Shown piece by piece: positions 8,465 through 17,129 of a DNA stretch of 64,000 nt. The notes under the pieces were generated by a model. The model did not search any database. It was not told where the DNA came from and saw nothing but the letters and a program-made list of their open reading frames with translations. How positions within the stretch are numbered: position 1 is the stretch's first letter; each line of letters starts with the position of its first letter. The translations under genes and the position numbers were made by a program. The stretch is from Synechococcus sp. ROS8604 (GTDB lineage: Bacteria; Cyanobacteriota; Cyanobacteriia; PCC-6307; Cyanobiaceae), in the NCBI RefSeq assembly GCF_014279655.1, contig NZ_CP047946.1:1550001-1614000 (forward strand). Direction: 5' to 3'.

Positions 8465-9982
8465 ATGAAAACCAAGCACTTCATCCTCACCGCCGCATTT
8501 CTTGCAGGATCAATTGCCGTTTCACCCCTTCAAGCGCAGGAGAGTCCAACCTATAAAGCGAAGGTTCCCGAGGTATTGCTAACTCCCGACAAGATGGAGA
8601 GCAGCTATCTCGGTGAACTGAGATTTCAAGACGGTTTTCCAACGAAGGAAACTGCCTCCAAAGTGAGCAACTTCGTAGACATCTCCCGTGCGGTCGAACT
8701 GTTCATCAATGGAACGCCAGCCGCTTCGATGTATGGAATGCTGAACGGGCACGTCAAAATCGGGCTCGAGCCCAACCACTCAGTAGGGATCACTGAGGAG
8801 TTGATGAATGCCCGTTCCCTGTGGCTCACGCCACAGACGACCACGCCTTACGTGCATGCGGAAATCGATGTGAAAGATGGCCCCGTGGTGCTCGAGATCG
8901 GTACACCGGTGCTCGGTTTTGTGAATGATGCCTTCTTCCGTTATGTCACGGACCTGGGGGTGGTCGGTGCCGACAAGGGCAAAGGAGGCAAATACCTCTT
9001 GGTGGGCCCTGACTATGAAGGGGAGATCCCCGAAGGATATTTCGTCTCCAGGACATCGACCTACCGTCATTGGGCGTTGATGCGTATTGCCGCCAAGCCC
9101 GGTGAAACCAAGGAGGCCATTGAGGCCTTCAAAAAAACCTTCAAGATTTACCCACTTGCCGACGCCAACAATCCCGAGCCGACTGGGTTTATCAATCTGT
9201 CAAACAAGCAATACAACACCATTCATGCCAATGACGCGAGCTTCTACGACGAGCTCAATGAAGTGATTCAGTATGAGCCCGCGACCGCTTGGGATCCTGA
9301 GCTCGTAGGGCAAGCTGGGGCGATTGGCATCAAAAAAGGACAGACGTTCAAGCCGGACGATCGGATGAAAAAGATCCTCACCGAGGCTTCCACCATCGCC
9401 AATGCCTATGCCCGGACCGTCGTCTTCAGCCCTCGCAATCAAGAGGTGTACTTTTACCCGGGGAAGCGTCAGTGGTATTCACCTCTGGCTGGAGGGAGCC
9501 ATGAGTTTCTCAAAAATGGCGAGCGAGTATTAGATGATCGCCTGATCTTTTACTACTACGCCACGGGCAGCACCCCGATGATGGTCAAGCCAATGGTTGG
9601 CAAGGGTTCGGTCTATGCGATGACAACCACTGATGGCAATGGCGTGCCTCTGAATGGAGCGATGACCTACAAGGTGACGTTGCCAGCGCCGATTCCGGCC
9701 AAAGACTTCTGGTCCTTCATGGTCTACGACAATCAGACTCGTTCGATCCTCGAGACCGATCAGGTTACCGGTGGTTTGGATAGCAACTCAAAAGGTGTGA
9801 AACTGAATGATGACGGGTCTGCGACCGTTTATTTCGGCCCCAAGGCACCGGAAGGACAAGAAGGTAATTGGGTGCAGACCATGCCCGGCAAGGGATACAA
9901 CGCAATCCTTCGTCTCTACGGACCGCTTGAACCATGGTTCGAAAAAACCTGGATGCCAGGCGACTTCGAATCAGTTAAATAG
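8465..9982 (+). CDS. DUF1254/DUF1214 secreted protein 2
   Basis: 505 residues, ATG preceded by a strong AAGGAG site (8452-8457). Signal peptide ending near PLQAQES. N-terminal DUF1254 region (FVDISRAVELFINGTPAASM, TPQTTTPYVHAEIDV) and C-terminal DUF1214 region (KDFWSFMVYDNQTRSILETD, ILRLYGPLEPWFEKTW). It is clearly homologous to protein 1 in domain order and in the closing LRxYGPxxxxF motif, but diverged. Probably periplasmic. Function unknown in this family. Confidence 0.85.
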   Translation: MKTKHFILTAAFLAGSIAVSPLQAQESPTYKAKVPEVLLTPDKMESSYLGELRFQDGFPTKETASKVSNFVDISRAVELFINGTPAASMYGMLNGHVKIGLEPNHSVGITEELMNARSLWLTPQTTTPYVHAEIDVKDGPVVLEIGTPVLGFVNDAFFRYVTDLGVVGADKGKGGKYLLVGPDYEGEIPEGYFVSRTSTYRHWALMRIAAKPGETKEAIEAFKKTFKIYPLADANNPEPTGFINLSNKQYNTIHANDASFYDELNEVIQYEPATAWDPELVGQAGAIGIKKGQTFKPDDRMKKILTEASTIANAYARTVVFSPRNQEVYFYPGKRQWYSPLAGGSHEFLKNGERVLDDRLIFYYYATGSTPMMVKPMVGKGSVYAMTTTDGNGVPLNGAMTYKVTLPAPIPAKDFWSFMVYDNQTRSILETDQVTGGLDSNSKGVKLNDDGSATVYFGPKAPEGQEGNWVQTMPGKGYNAILRLYGPLEPWFEKTWMPGDFESVK

Positions 9983-10054
9983 CTGGACAATTTACATTTA
10001 AGAAACGCATTTGCTTTTGATTGAAGTTGAGAGGAACTGGCTATGTAAGCCAAA

Positions 10055-10102
10055 TTGTCTCTGGTTTTTTGTGCAACTGGTCGTGATTGCGAGCAACCGC
10101 TG
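10055..10102 (+). repeat. Fragment of the dispersed repeat, copy G (tail only)
   Basis: ATTGTCTCTGGTTTTTTGTG then CAACTGGTCGTGATTGCGAG matches the 3' block of copies A, E and F (GTCCCTGGAATTTTGTGCAAC). The Trp-motif half is absent, so this is a decayed or partial copy. Confidence 0.45.
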
Positions 10103-10192
10103 GATGCAGCACCTGCATCCAGTTTTCGAACGGCATGATTGTGCCGCTCGATTCGTCGTTCCTGAAGAAGCAGCTGTCTTAACCGTTTTTCA

Positions 10193-11242
10193 TTACTGCT
10201 TCTGGACCTTCACTTTCATGATCGCTCCAGGGGCTGGCACGTACGCACGAAGGACTCCATAAAAGTCTTTGCCGGTGGGAATTCCGTTTTTTCCACCCCC
10301 ACTAGGACTCAGCGTGATGGTTGTTGTGCCGTCTTGGTTCGGCTCTGAGGAAAATGTGGTCTGATCGTAGATCTTCAGATCGTTTGGGATCAGCAGTTTG
10401 TTATCGGTTCCGTAGAGGGTCACTGAGAAGTAGCCGCCTGAGTTGTAGAGACCAGAGGGCACCGTCAGGGTGTAGGTCGCCTCACCTCGAAGTGGTGCGC
10501 CAGTGTCGTCGACCATGATCGCGCCGTACCGAACCGTGTCCGCTGGCGTTCCTAGTTGACCCAGCTTGACTCCGGCTGCGAGGTCCAGGAAGCTGATGTC
10601 GCCGCTGACCCGACCGAAAGCTTCGTCCGGGTTGAGATAGGAGATCACCGTATCGATCACGGCCTGGGCGTTCTGTGTTGTCTCTGAACTGAATTGCTGG
10701 ACCTCACGCTGCATGTCTCCCTTACCACCCTGCAACTGGAATTGGCTACGGGAGGCGACAACGGCGTCAAGGTTGTCGACAACCACCATCCTGGTCAGCA
10801 CAAGACCCTGATCCGTTTCAAGCTCGACCACCTCAAAGTCACCTGCAGGAACCGCCTGGCCTGGTCGCTTGAGCAGGATCGGCTTTGCTGGGTTGGTGAT
10901 CACAGCCGGCACGTTGTGCTTCATATCGAAGACCGACACCGACAGGAATTTGTCGTAAGTCGGCGTTGTGAGAATCGCCGGGCCGTCTGAGATCGAAAAC
11001 CAGTTGTAGCCGTAGTCAACAGTGGCTTGAGGCGTAACCACCGTCGTGTCGCTGGGATCCACCAAACCGGTGAACTTGAAGCTCCCCTTCTCGTTTTGCT
11101 CCAGCCAAGTGTTCATCATCTTGACCTGTTCCTGATTCGGATACTCCCTCAAGTACGACTCGACAGTTTCCTGCGCTGCTGCGATTGGACACAGAGTCAG
11201 CAGAGGCAGGAGACAGAGAAAACGACGAAGGCGGTGAGACAT
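10193..11242 (-). CDS. DUF1214-type secreted protein 3 (shorter relative)
   Basis: 349 residues, signal peptide MSHRLRRFLCLLPLLTLCPIAAAQ. Contains a DUF1254-like NWFSISDGPAILTTP segment and a DUF1214-like end (GYFSVTLYGTDNKLLIPND, then FYGVLRAYVPAPG). It is about 150 residues shorter than its two neighbours and lacks the Tyr/Trp-rich YxWAxP segment. It is transcribed towards protein 2, so the three do not form one operon. Function unknown; three members so close together suggests local duplication and divergence. Confidence 0.75.
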   Translation of the reverse strand: MSHRLRRFLCLLPLLTLCPIAAAQETVESYLREYPNQEQVKMMNTWLEQNEKGSFKFTGLVDPSDTTVVTPQATVDYGYNWFSISDGPAILTTPTYDKFLSVSVFDMKHNVPAVITNPAKPILLKRPGQAVPAGDFEVVELETDQGLVLTRMVVVDNLDAVVASRSQFQLQGGKGDMQREVQQFSSETTQNAQAVIDTVISYLNPDEAFGRVSGDISFLDLAAGVKLGQLGTPADTVRYGAIMVDDTGAPLRGEATYTLTVPSGLYNSGGYFSVTLYGTDNKLLIPNDLKIYDQTTFSSEPNQDGTTTITLSPSGGGKNGIPTGKDFYGVLRAYVPAPGAIMKVKVQKQ

Positions 11243-11614
11243 CTCAGAAATTCTTGAGGAGAGCGCGGTTTGGCTCCCTGATTGGAATATTTTTGCAGCT
11301 ATCCGACTGATTTCACCGTCTTTGTTATGGACAGCTCAATTCACATTTGGGTTTGATCATCTACGTCTCGAGGTGTTGGTGGTGGCCCTATGAATGCCAT
11401 TGAAGGCAGCTCGGCAAAAGACTCAAGCTGGTCCCAAGTTGCCGCTACTGGCACCATCACGGACCTAAGACATCGATTAATCCACTGCTCCAAGAATTAA
11501 CTTCCGCCGTTGGATTCGTCTGAACCCGATTAGATCAACGGCAGTTTTTGCTTTTCTTTTTGCAGCAATGCATCTGTATTAAAAGCTATTGATCTCACAA
11601 CTAAGCGATCGCTC
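11243..11614. other. Intergenic region, no gene seen
   Basis: 372 bp between two minus-strand genes. No protein-like frame, RNA gene or clear hairpin. It should contain the promoter of the 10193-11242 gene. Confidence 0.4.
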
Positions 11615-11887
11615 TTACCTGGAGGGTTTCAAAAGCATGGCAAGCCCTGACACTGTCACCAAGATGGTGAGCACCCCCAGCAGCATTGGATAAACAGGTT
11701 GGAGATTGATCCAGCCAAACTGCCCGGTATGGACTTTAAGGAGCCAAAAGGCATCAATTCCTTGCTCAAGAAGAAGGCTATAAAGCGAGCCTGTGCTCGC
11801 GGTAAGCAAAAGCGGTAGAGCAGCAAGCGGCACCAACCACCTGTGGATGCGTCGTGCTTTTCGCTGGGTCTGGACTCCCGGTTTCAT
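11615..11887 (-). CDS. Small PepSY-TM-like membrane protein, copy 1
   Basis: 90 residues with two hydrophobic helices: WLVPLAALPLLLTASTGSLY and MLLGVLTILVTVSGLAMLL. A basic RKARRIHRW segment precedes helix 1, as in PepSY-associated TM proteins. Nearly identical in layout to the protein at 22421 (shared cores GSLYSLLLEQ, IDAFWLLK and NLQPVYPMLLG). Its start overlaps the stop of the DUF3721 gene (ATGA), and the same coupling occurs at the second locus. Probably metal-stress linked by that association. Confidence 0.7.
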   Translation of the reverse strand: MKPGVQTQRKARRIHRWLVPLAALPLLLTASTGSLYSLLLEQGIDAFWLLKVHTGQFGWINLQPVYPMLLGVLTILVTVSGLAMLLKPSR

Positions 11888-12108
11888 TGCTTGCGTAGTT
11901 GTTGGTGCAGTTCTCGTTCATCCGCACAAGGCATCCATTTCTCATTGTTTTGATGGACGGTTGTACAGCCAATGTCATCGGCTCGCGCCTGAGCCTCGGC
12001 CTCAGTGGAGTAAAGGCCTTTGCCATGGGCAAGCGCTGGGCTGCTCCCTACAAAGACTGCCACCAGAGCGATCGCAACTGACATCCATGACTCGGTCTTA
12101 ATCATCAA
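11884..12108 (-). CDS. DUF3721 small secreted protein, copy 1
   Basis: 74 residues. Signal peptide MSVAIALVAVFVGSSPALA after a short leader, then a compact domain with two Cys: EAEAQARADDIGCTTVHQNN and EKWMPCADERELH. Paralogue at 22687 with the same motif (IGC.T.HQNN.KWMPCADER). DUF3721 has no assigned function; one copy being in the copper island suggests metal or redox stress. It lies in a three-gene minus-strand operon with 12111-12368 and 11615-11887. Confidence 0.75.
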   Translation of the reverse strand: MMIKTESWMSVAIALVAVFVGSSPALAHGKGLYSTEAEAQARADDIGCTTVHQNNEKWMPCADERELHQQLRKQ

Positions 12109-12110
12109 AT

Positions 12111-12368
12111 TCAGAGGCCTTCGCAGTGTTCAACGGCCTTGAGGTAATTCATTGTGCCGGGAGTTGTTAGCCCCTTGGGGTTGATCGCCACACGCAAAGC
12201 AACCTGCGCATCGACGCAACGGTTGTAGCGATGGGTCTTAACGGCTTGTGGAATCAAAAGAATGGCGCTTGACAGCAAGCTGATGCTGCTGATGAATGCC
12301 AAAACCGTGTAGGCATGCGCCCGAACCATTTCCCGCGCGGTCAATCTTTGATCGGTGTGATCACTCAT
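12111..12368 (-). CDS. Small single-pass membrane protein, unknown
   Basis: 85 residues with one central membrane helix (TVLAFISSISLLSSAILLIP) and two Cys in the C-terminal soluble part (NRCVDAQVALR and AVEHCEGL). First gene of the three-gene operon leading to DUF3721 and the PepSY-TM-like gene. No family recognised. Confidence 0.6.
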   Translation of the reverse strand: MSDHTDQRLTAREMVRAHAYTVLAFISSISLLSSAILLIPQAVKTHRYNRCVDAQVALRVAINPKGLTTPGTMNYLKAVEHCEGL

Positions 12369-12795
12369 GAAACATGTCGACTGTCCTCAACATGACCAAG
12401 ATCGTCGAATGCTCAGTCATGCCAGGTAATTTAAGTGGAATGAATGACAGTTGGATTTCTGTGTTTGCGTGACTCAATCCGGTTCCATAACGAAAACCGA
12501 CCAACGCTGGCTCTGTTGGCCGCTGCTGCCACTTAAACGTATTTGATAGCAGTGGATTTAGGGGGTATGTTCCTGAGTTGTCCCTGAATTTTTGTGCAAC
12601 TAGGCATGACTATGGGCAACTATTCGAGCCTCAAGTAGGTCTGATAAGGCTGGGTACTTGTGAGGTCATTGCACTTCTCTCAAAACTCCAAGCTTCGAAT
12701 TGAAGGCTTGGAAATAAATCCCCCAAATTGTGGATGTGCTCTAGTTCGATTGGGAAGACAGTGAAAAGGCAGGTACTTATGAACTTTGGTCATGC
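12369..12795. other. Intergenic region with repeat copy D
   Basis: 427 bp; apart from the repeat (12497-12662), nothing gene-like. Promoters for both flanking transcription units must lie here. Confidence 0.4.
12497..12662 (+). repeat. Dispersed repeat, copy D
   Basis: CGACCAACGCTGGCTCTGTT, GGCCGCTGCTGCCACTTAAA, AGCAGTGGATTTAGGGGG, CCTGAGTTGTCCCTGAATTT and TTGTGCAACTAGG, with similarity to copy C continuing past GGGCAACT. The frame gives TDQRWLCWPLLPLKRI then a stop. Confidence 0.75.
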
Positions 12796-13119
12796 ATGGA
12801 TCTATCACCGCTACCCCCAACCCTGCGCTTGGGCTCAATGACTGACAGCGACCCACAAAAGGAACTCGAACGGATCGAACGAGAGCTGAACTCCAAGGCA
12901 GCTCCGACTAAGAAAGAGAGCCGCTTAGTGCAAGTCAACCGTAATCAGCCTTACCTAGATGTAGTGCTGATGGGCGTAGTGGCAATGCTTGGCATCGCAT
13001 TCCTGCTCCCGCTTGCCAAGAACCTGGAAGACAAAGACATTGACTCAATCAGTGCGGGGGCCCTCGGAGGTGCAATCGCGCAAGCTGTTGGCTACGGAAT
13101 CGGGAGGTCGAAACGTTGA
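12796..13119 (+). CDS. Small membrane protein, unknown
   Basis: 107 residues (ATG 12796; an alternative ATG at 12838 gives MTDSDPQKELERIEREL). Charged coiled-coil-like N-terminus, then one membrane helix (VVLMGVVAMLGIAFLLPLA) and a Gly/Ala-rich second hydrophobic stretch (AGALGGAIAQAVGYGIG). Its stop overlaps the start of the next gene by 4 bp. No family recognised. Confidence 0.6.
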   Translation: MDLSPLPPTLRLGSMTDSDPQKELERIERELNSKAAPTKKESRLVQVNRNQPYLDVVLMGVVAMLGIAFLLPLAKNLEDKDIDSISAGALGGAIAQAVGYGIGRSKR

Positions 13120-13505
13120 CGCACCTGAACTGTGTTTTTTGCGGTACTGAGGTCAAATCGCCACCAGGACTCAATGAGTCAACCGCCAAGGCGATTTGCG
13201 AGTCCTGCGTCGCTCGCGGTGGTCGGCTCCCCTACATGGACGGACCCAAGCCATGGAATATCAGGGTGGACTCGGAGGGCAGGGCGTATCAATACAGCTA
13301 CGGACTTCAATTCAATAAAGCCTGGATGCGTGGCTATTTCTTTCGGACGCCACTCGATGCTTCGCTCACGACGTTCTCGCTTTTGTTGTTTGGCGGTCTG
13401 CTACTGGCCTTCCTAATTAAGGCTCCACTACCCACCATCAGTTTCTTCGCCCTCATATGGGTGATCTATTGGGCCTGGTCAAAGATTCTCCCCAATTGGA
13501 AGTGA
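13116..13505 (+). CDS. Zinc-ribbon membrane protein, unknown
   Basis: 129 residues, TTG start overlapping the TGA of the previous gene. N-terminal four-Cys ribbon CVFCGTEV ... CESC (CxxC, then CxxC about 19 residues later), a central soluble part, then two hydrophobic helices (FSLLLFGGLLLAFLI and ISFFALIWVIYWAW). It is translationally coupled to the upstream membrane protein and probably works with it. Function unknown. Confidence 0.6.
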   Translation: MTHLNCVFCGTEVKSPPGLNESTAKAICESCVARGGRLPYMDGPKPWNIRVDSEGRAYQYSYGLQFNKAWMRGYFFRTPLDASLTTFSLLLFGGLLLAFLIKAPLPTISFFALIWVIYWAWSKILPNWK

Positions 13506-14145
13506 ACCTATAAATAGAAACGCCGCTGAAAAGGGATGCATATCTCGATGGGGACGAGACGGGGTCGTGAGCAACAACCAGTGTCACCGTGTTTGTTGTG
13601 GGGTTAATAGTTCTTAGAGCCCATTACAAAAGTGGTGACACTTCCAGGGTGATCAGCACATAGCGATAGGACCGAGCCCCCTTCCAGCGAATAAGCATCC
13701 TGTCAACAGTGAACCCGCAATCTTGAGCAGTTCTTTGGCAAACGGGAATCCGCGGCGGGTCTGAGTTCAGCCTGGTGTTGGTCGCGTTTGTGCTGTTGAT
13801 GAGGTGGCAGCAAACGGCTGAGCGGGTGGTGCTGTTTTGTGCCGCGGTTGGTGCTTTCCCCCTGGCCTGATCAATTCGTCTGCAGAATCACTGCATTGAT
13901 GGGGAGCGTGGTATCTGAAGCTGGTGTGAATCCTGCTGATCAACGCTGGAGTTTCTGGCCGCTGCTGCCAATTAGCTCCCAGTTGTTAGAACAGATTTGA
14001 GGGGCTTCTCCTTACATCATCCCTGATATTTTGTGCAACTGGGCTGGATGGTGTGTAACTGAGGCATCGAAGCCCTGGCGGTTTATTGAAGCTGGCTTGG
14101 AATGCGTTTCCTGTTGATTGGCTCTGATGGGTTCAGTCTCAGGTT
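13506..14145. other. Intergenic region before the Nit1C cluster
   Basis: 640 bp without a supported gene. Its 3' part is repeat copy E. A GTCACC...GGTGAC pair (around 13580 and 13635) could form a long-range hairpin but has no terminator T-run. Confidence 0.4.
13827..14062 (+). repeat. Dispersed repeat, long copy E (left flank of Nit1C)
   Basis: Begins TGGTGCTGTTTTGTGCC, continues CCTGGCCTGATCAATTC, TCTGCAGAATCACTGCATTG, ATGGGGAGCG, TGAATCCTGCTGATCAACGC, TTCTGGCCGCTGCTGCCAAT and TTTTGTGCAACTGGG. Every block is present in the same order in copy F at 21578. Copies E and F are the longest copies and lie just outside the two ends of the Nit1C cluster in the same orientation. Confidence 0.8.
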
Positions 14146-15453
14146 CTATGACCCCAGGATTGCCGTGCACTCAAGTCTTTCTTGGGAGGCATCGCGTCGC
14201 TGCAAACGCTGGCTGATGACCCTGGCGAGATAACGCGCATCATCGCTAACTCCACAGAAGCGCCCTGAGCCCCAGGTATGGAGCCATGGCAAACCAATGA
14301 AATACAAGCCGGCGCTTTTGGTGACCCCGCGATCATGGGCAGGGACACCACTCCCATCAAAAACGGGCGCATCAATCCAGCTGAAATCGCTGCGATATCC
14401 CGTACACCAGATCACAGCAGCAAGCGGCTGTGTCTTCAAATCAATCCCAGGGTCTGCCATGGGTAAGGGTTGCCAACAGGGCGAATACGCCGGCTCAACG
14501 GGTGCATCGATACCTTCTTGTTCGATCCAGCTATCAATGCTGGATCGAATGCGGCAATACACCGAATCGGCTTGATCGAGATTGGTGGCCAGGTCATCAG
14601 CGAAACCGATGTATTCGCTGAAAATGGTCGACAGCCGGCCATGCAAATGCATGCCTTCCATGGCCCGATGACGGAGATCAATCTCACGTCCGCCGTCTCG
14701 CCCAGTGAGGTAGTGATTGGTCTTGTCTCGTACGGATCGTGGATCAGCGTGATCGCTGATCGGCATGGCGTAATAGCCCATGCGGTCCAACCAATCCACA
14801 ACATCTTTGCCGCGATAGCGGCGGGGAGATCGTGGCGCTCGACCCACACTTAGATGCACCGTACGTCCTGCAAGGTGCAGGTCTTCAGCGATCTGGCTGC
14901 CCGATTGGCCATTGCCGACGACCAGCACTGGACCATCTGGGAGTGCCTCAGGGTTTTGGTAAGACCGAGCATCCAATTGCTGCACAGCAGCTGGTAGACG
15001 TTCGGCGAATGGATGACGACGGGGAATGTGATAACCCCCAGTGGCAACGATGACGTGATCCGCCTCGATGACTCCTTCACTAGTGTCGAGCCGATAGCCG
15101 TTCACGATGGGTGTCAATCGGGTGACGGACACTCCCTCGCGGAGATCAGGATTGACATGCTGAGCGAAGCGTTGCAGATAATCCACAATCGACGCCTTGC
15201 CCATGAAGCCGTCGGGCTGATCTCCTTTGTAGGGGAAGTCGGGTAAACGACATTGCCAGTTCGGCGTTACAAGGCAGAAGGAATCCCAGCGTTGTTGATC
15301 CCAAGCATGTGCCACACGGTTTTTTTCAAGAACAAGCGGTCGTATCCCTTGTTGCTGCAGCTCATAGCTGGCCGACAAGCCAGCTTGGCCGGCACCGATA
15401 ACCACTACGGAGCGGCGCTGCGGTGAGGACTTGGATTCCAAAATCACTTGCAT
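14146..15453 (-). CDS. nitH: Nit1C FAD-dependent oxidoreductase (NitH-type monooxygenase)
   Basis: 435 residues. N-terminal FAD-binding GxGxxG (VVIGAGQAGLSASYELQQQG, residues 19-38) and a second NADPH-binding motif VVGNGQSGSQIAEDL (about 177-191), the layout of flavin monooxygenases and of the MSMEG_0569-type protein of Nit1C clusters. It is divergent from the rest of the cluster with a 172-bp shared promoter region. In Pseudomonas, Nit1C clusters support growth on cyanide as nitrogen source; the flavoprotein's exact reaction is unsettled. Confidence 0.85.
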   Translation of the reverse strand: MQVILESKSSPQRRSVVVIGAGQAGLSASYELQQQGIRPLVLEKNRVAHAWDQQRWDSFCLVTPNWQCRLPDFPYKGDQPDGFMGKASIVDYLQRFAQHVNPDLREGVSVTRLTPIVNGYRLDTSEGVIEADHVIVATGGYHIPRRHPFAERLPAAVQQLDARSYQNPEALPDGPVLVVGNGQSGSQIAEDLHLAGRTVHLSVGRAPRSPRRYRGKDVVDWLDRMGYYAMPISDHADPRSVRDKTNHYLTGRDGGREIDLRHRAMEGMHLHGRLSTIFSEYIGFADDLATNLDQADSVYCRIRSSIDSWIEQEGIDAPVEPAYSPCWQPLPMADPGIDLKTQPLAAVIWCTGYRSDFSWIDAPVFDGSGVPAHDRGVTKSAGLYFIGLPWLHTWGSGRFCGVSDDARYLARVISQRLQRRDASQERLECTAILGS

Positions 15454-15505
15454 AAAAATATGAAAATAATCTAGAAAAAATCATTTCAGAATAGGCTTAA
15501 ACGTT

Positions 15506-15519
15506 GTAGCGAAAAGCAC
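15506..15519. promoter_or_regulatory. Candidate NtcA site between nitH and nitB
   Basis: GTA-N8-CAC, one base off the NtcA consensus GTA-N8-TAC, located about 105 bp upstream of nitB, with a TATTTA -10-like element roughly 20 bp downstream. Synechocystis homologues of this cluster are nitrogen-starvation responsive, which makes NtcA control reasonable. The match is a single near-consensus site, so confidence is moderate. Confidence 0.4.
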
Positions 15520-15625
15520 TAAATTGCCAATCAAGCTATTTACTCCTTTTGAAGATTTGGTTGCATTAGACACATCACGGATGATGGCCATGGAGTCACT
15601 ATTAAATTGATTGTGAAAACTTTAC

Positions 15626-16108
15626 ATGCCTGCTGTAGATCGTCCAGCCAACCAGCCCGGCGACTTCCTTGTTGATTACGAGGAAAAAGTTTTTCCTGAT
15701 GTCAAAGCCGAGCCTGGAGAGAAAGCTCTTGTCACATTCCATACCGTGGCCTTCGAGGGCTCCATTGGGCTAGTCAATTTGCTCCAAGCCAGTCGTCTGA
15801 TCAATAAGGGCTTTGAAACCTCTGTTCTGCTCTACGGTCCTGGCGTCACCCTGGGGGTGATGCGCGGCTTCCCCAAGCTTGGTGATGCAGCTTTTGATGG
15901 TCATCTGAACTTCAATGCCCGCCTCCAAAAATTCATGGATCAGGGCGGAAAAGTCTATGCCTGTCGGTTTGCCTTGCAGGCCCTGTATGGCCATGGTGAA
16001 AAAGCATTGATGCCTGGAATCACACCCGTGAATCCACTTGATGTTCTCGACATTGTCTTGATGCACCGTAAAGAAAACGCCTTCATTCTTGATACCTGGA
16101 CGCTCTGA
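15626..16108 (+). CDS. nitB: Nit1C conserved protein (MSMEG_0572/Sll0783 family)
   Basis: 160 residues, cytosolic, begins [20 protein letters not shown]. It matches the nitrogen-starvation-response family first gene of Nit1C clusters. The central part ([20 protein letters not shown], then [16 protein letters not shown] and [14 protein letters not shown]) looks like a DsrE-like alpha/beta fold. Disruption of sll0783 in Synechocystis is known to affect PHB accumulation under nitrogen starvation. It is 22 bp upstream of the nitrilase gene and surely co-transcribed. Confidence 0.85.
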   Translation: MPAVDRPANQPGDFLVDYEEKVFPDVKAEPGEKALVTFHTVAFEGSIGLVNLLQASRLINKGFETSVLLYGPGVTLGVMRGFPKLGDAAFDGHLNFNARLQKFMDQGGKVYACRFALQALYGHGEKALMPGITPVNPLDVLDIVLMHRKENAFILDTWTL

Positions 16109-16130
16109 TTATTTCCGGAGATTCTCCACT

Positions 16131-17129
16131 GTGACCATAGTCAAAGTTGCTGCTGCGCAGATTCGTCCCGTGCTGTTCAGCCTGGATGGATCTCTCCAAA
16201 AGGTGCTGGATGCCATAGCCAAAGCCGCAGTTGAGGGTGTGGAGCTGATCGTTTTTCCTGAAACGTTTCTGCCCTATTACCCTTATTTTTCATTTGTCGA
16301 ACCTCCGGTCTTGATGGGGCGATCCCATCTGGCTTTGTACGAGCAGGCCGTGGTGGTTCCAGGCCCTGTCACCGATGCCGTTGCTGCTGCTGCCCGTCAG
16401 TACGGCATGCAGGTTTTGTTGGGCGTCAACGAGCGTGATGGTGGAACGCTTTACAACACACAGCTGTTGTTCAACAGTTGCGGCGAGCTGGTTCTCAAGC
16501 GGCGAAAAATCACACCGACTTATCACGAGCGAATGGTCTGGGGCCAAGGGGACGGCTCAGGCCTGAAGGTGGTTCCGACGCCATTGGCTCGGATTGGAGC
16601 CCTGGCCTGTTGGGAGCATTACAACCCACTTGCTCGTTTCGCATTGATGGCTCAAGGGGAGGAGATCCACTGCGCGCAGTTCCCCGGTTCGCTGGTGGGA
16701 CCGATCTTCAGCGAACAGACCGCCGTCACCATGCGTCATCACGCTCTGGAAGCCGGGTGTTTCGTGATCTGTTCCACCGGCTGGCTCGACCCCGATGACT
16801 ATGCATCAATTACGCCTGAAACGAGTTTGCATAAGGCGTTTCAAGGGGGGTGTCACACCGCTGTGATCAGCCCTGAAGGCCGTTATCTGGCTGGTCCCCT
16901 GCCTGATGGTGAAGGGATGGCGATCGCCGATCTGGATCTTGCACTGATCACCAAGCGCAAACGGATGATGGACAGCGTCGGCCATTACAGCCGTCCCGAA
17001 CTGCTGTCTCTACACATCAACAGCACGCCTGCGGTTCCCTTTCAAGACATGACCACATCATCAGTTCCGTTGATTCCAGCCTCGGCTCCTGATGGCCTGT
17101 CATCGATGGAGACGCTGAACCATGTCTGA
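16131..17129 (+). CDS. nitC: Nit1C nitrilase
   Basis: 332 residues from GTG 16131, chosen because GGAG lies 10 bp upstream and the protein then starts directly with the nitrilase fold ([13 protein letters not shown]). Catalytic triad: Glu in [11 protein letters not shown], Lys in [12 protein letters not shown], Cys in [23 protein letters not shown] is typical of nitrilases rather than amidases. Family members hydrolyse nitriles to acids and ammonia; in cyanide-degrading Pseudomonas NitC acts on 2-aminonitriles formed from cyanide. Its stop overlaps the start of nitD. Confidence 0.92.
   Translation: MTIVKVAAAQIRPVLFSLDGSLQKVLDAIAKAAVEGVELIVFPETFLPYYPYFSFVEPPVLMGRSHLALYEQAVVVPGPVTDAVAAAARQYGMQVLLGVNERDGGTLYNTQLLFNSCGELVLKRRKITPTYHERMVWGQGDGSGLKVVPTPLARIGALACWEHYNPLARFALMAQGEEIHCAQFPGSLVGPIFSEQTAVTMRHHALEAGCFVICSTGWLDPDDYASITPETSLHKAFQGGCHTAVISPEGRYLAGPLPDGEGMAIADLDLALITKRKRMMDSVGHYSRPELLSLHINSTPAVPFQDMTTSSVPLIPASAPDGLSSMETLNHV

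Noticed and set aside
13580-13645. GTCACC/GGTGAC inverted pair as a regulator site
   Set aside because: Too far apart and not next to any promoter; likely chance.
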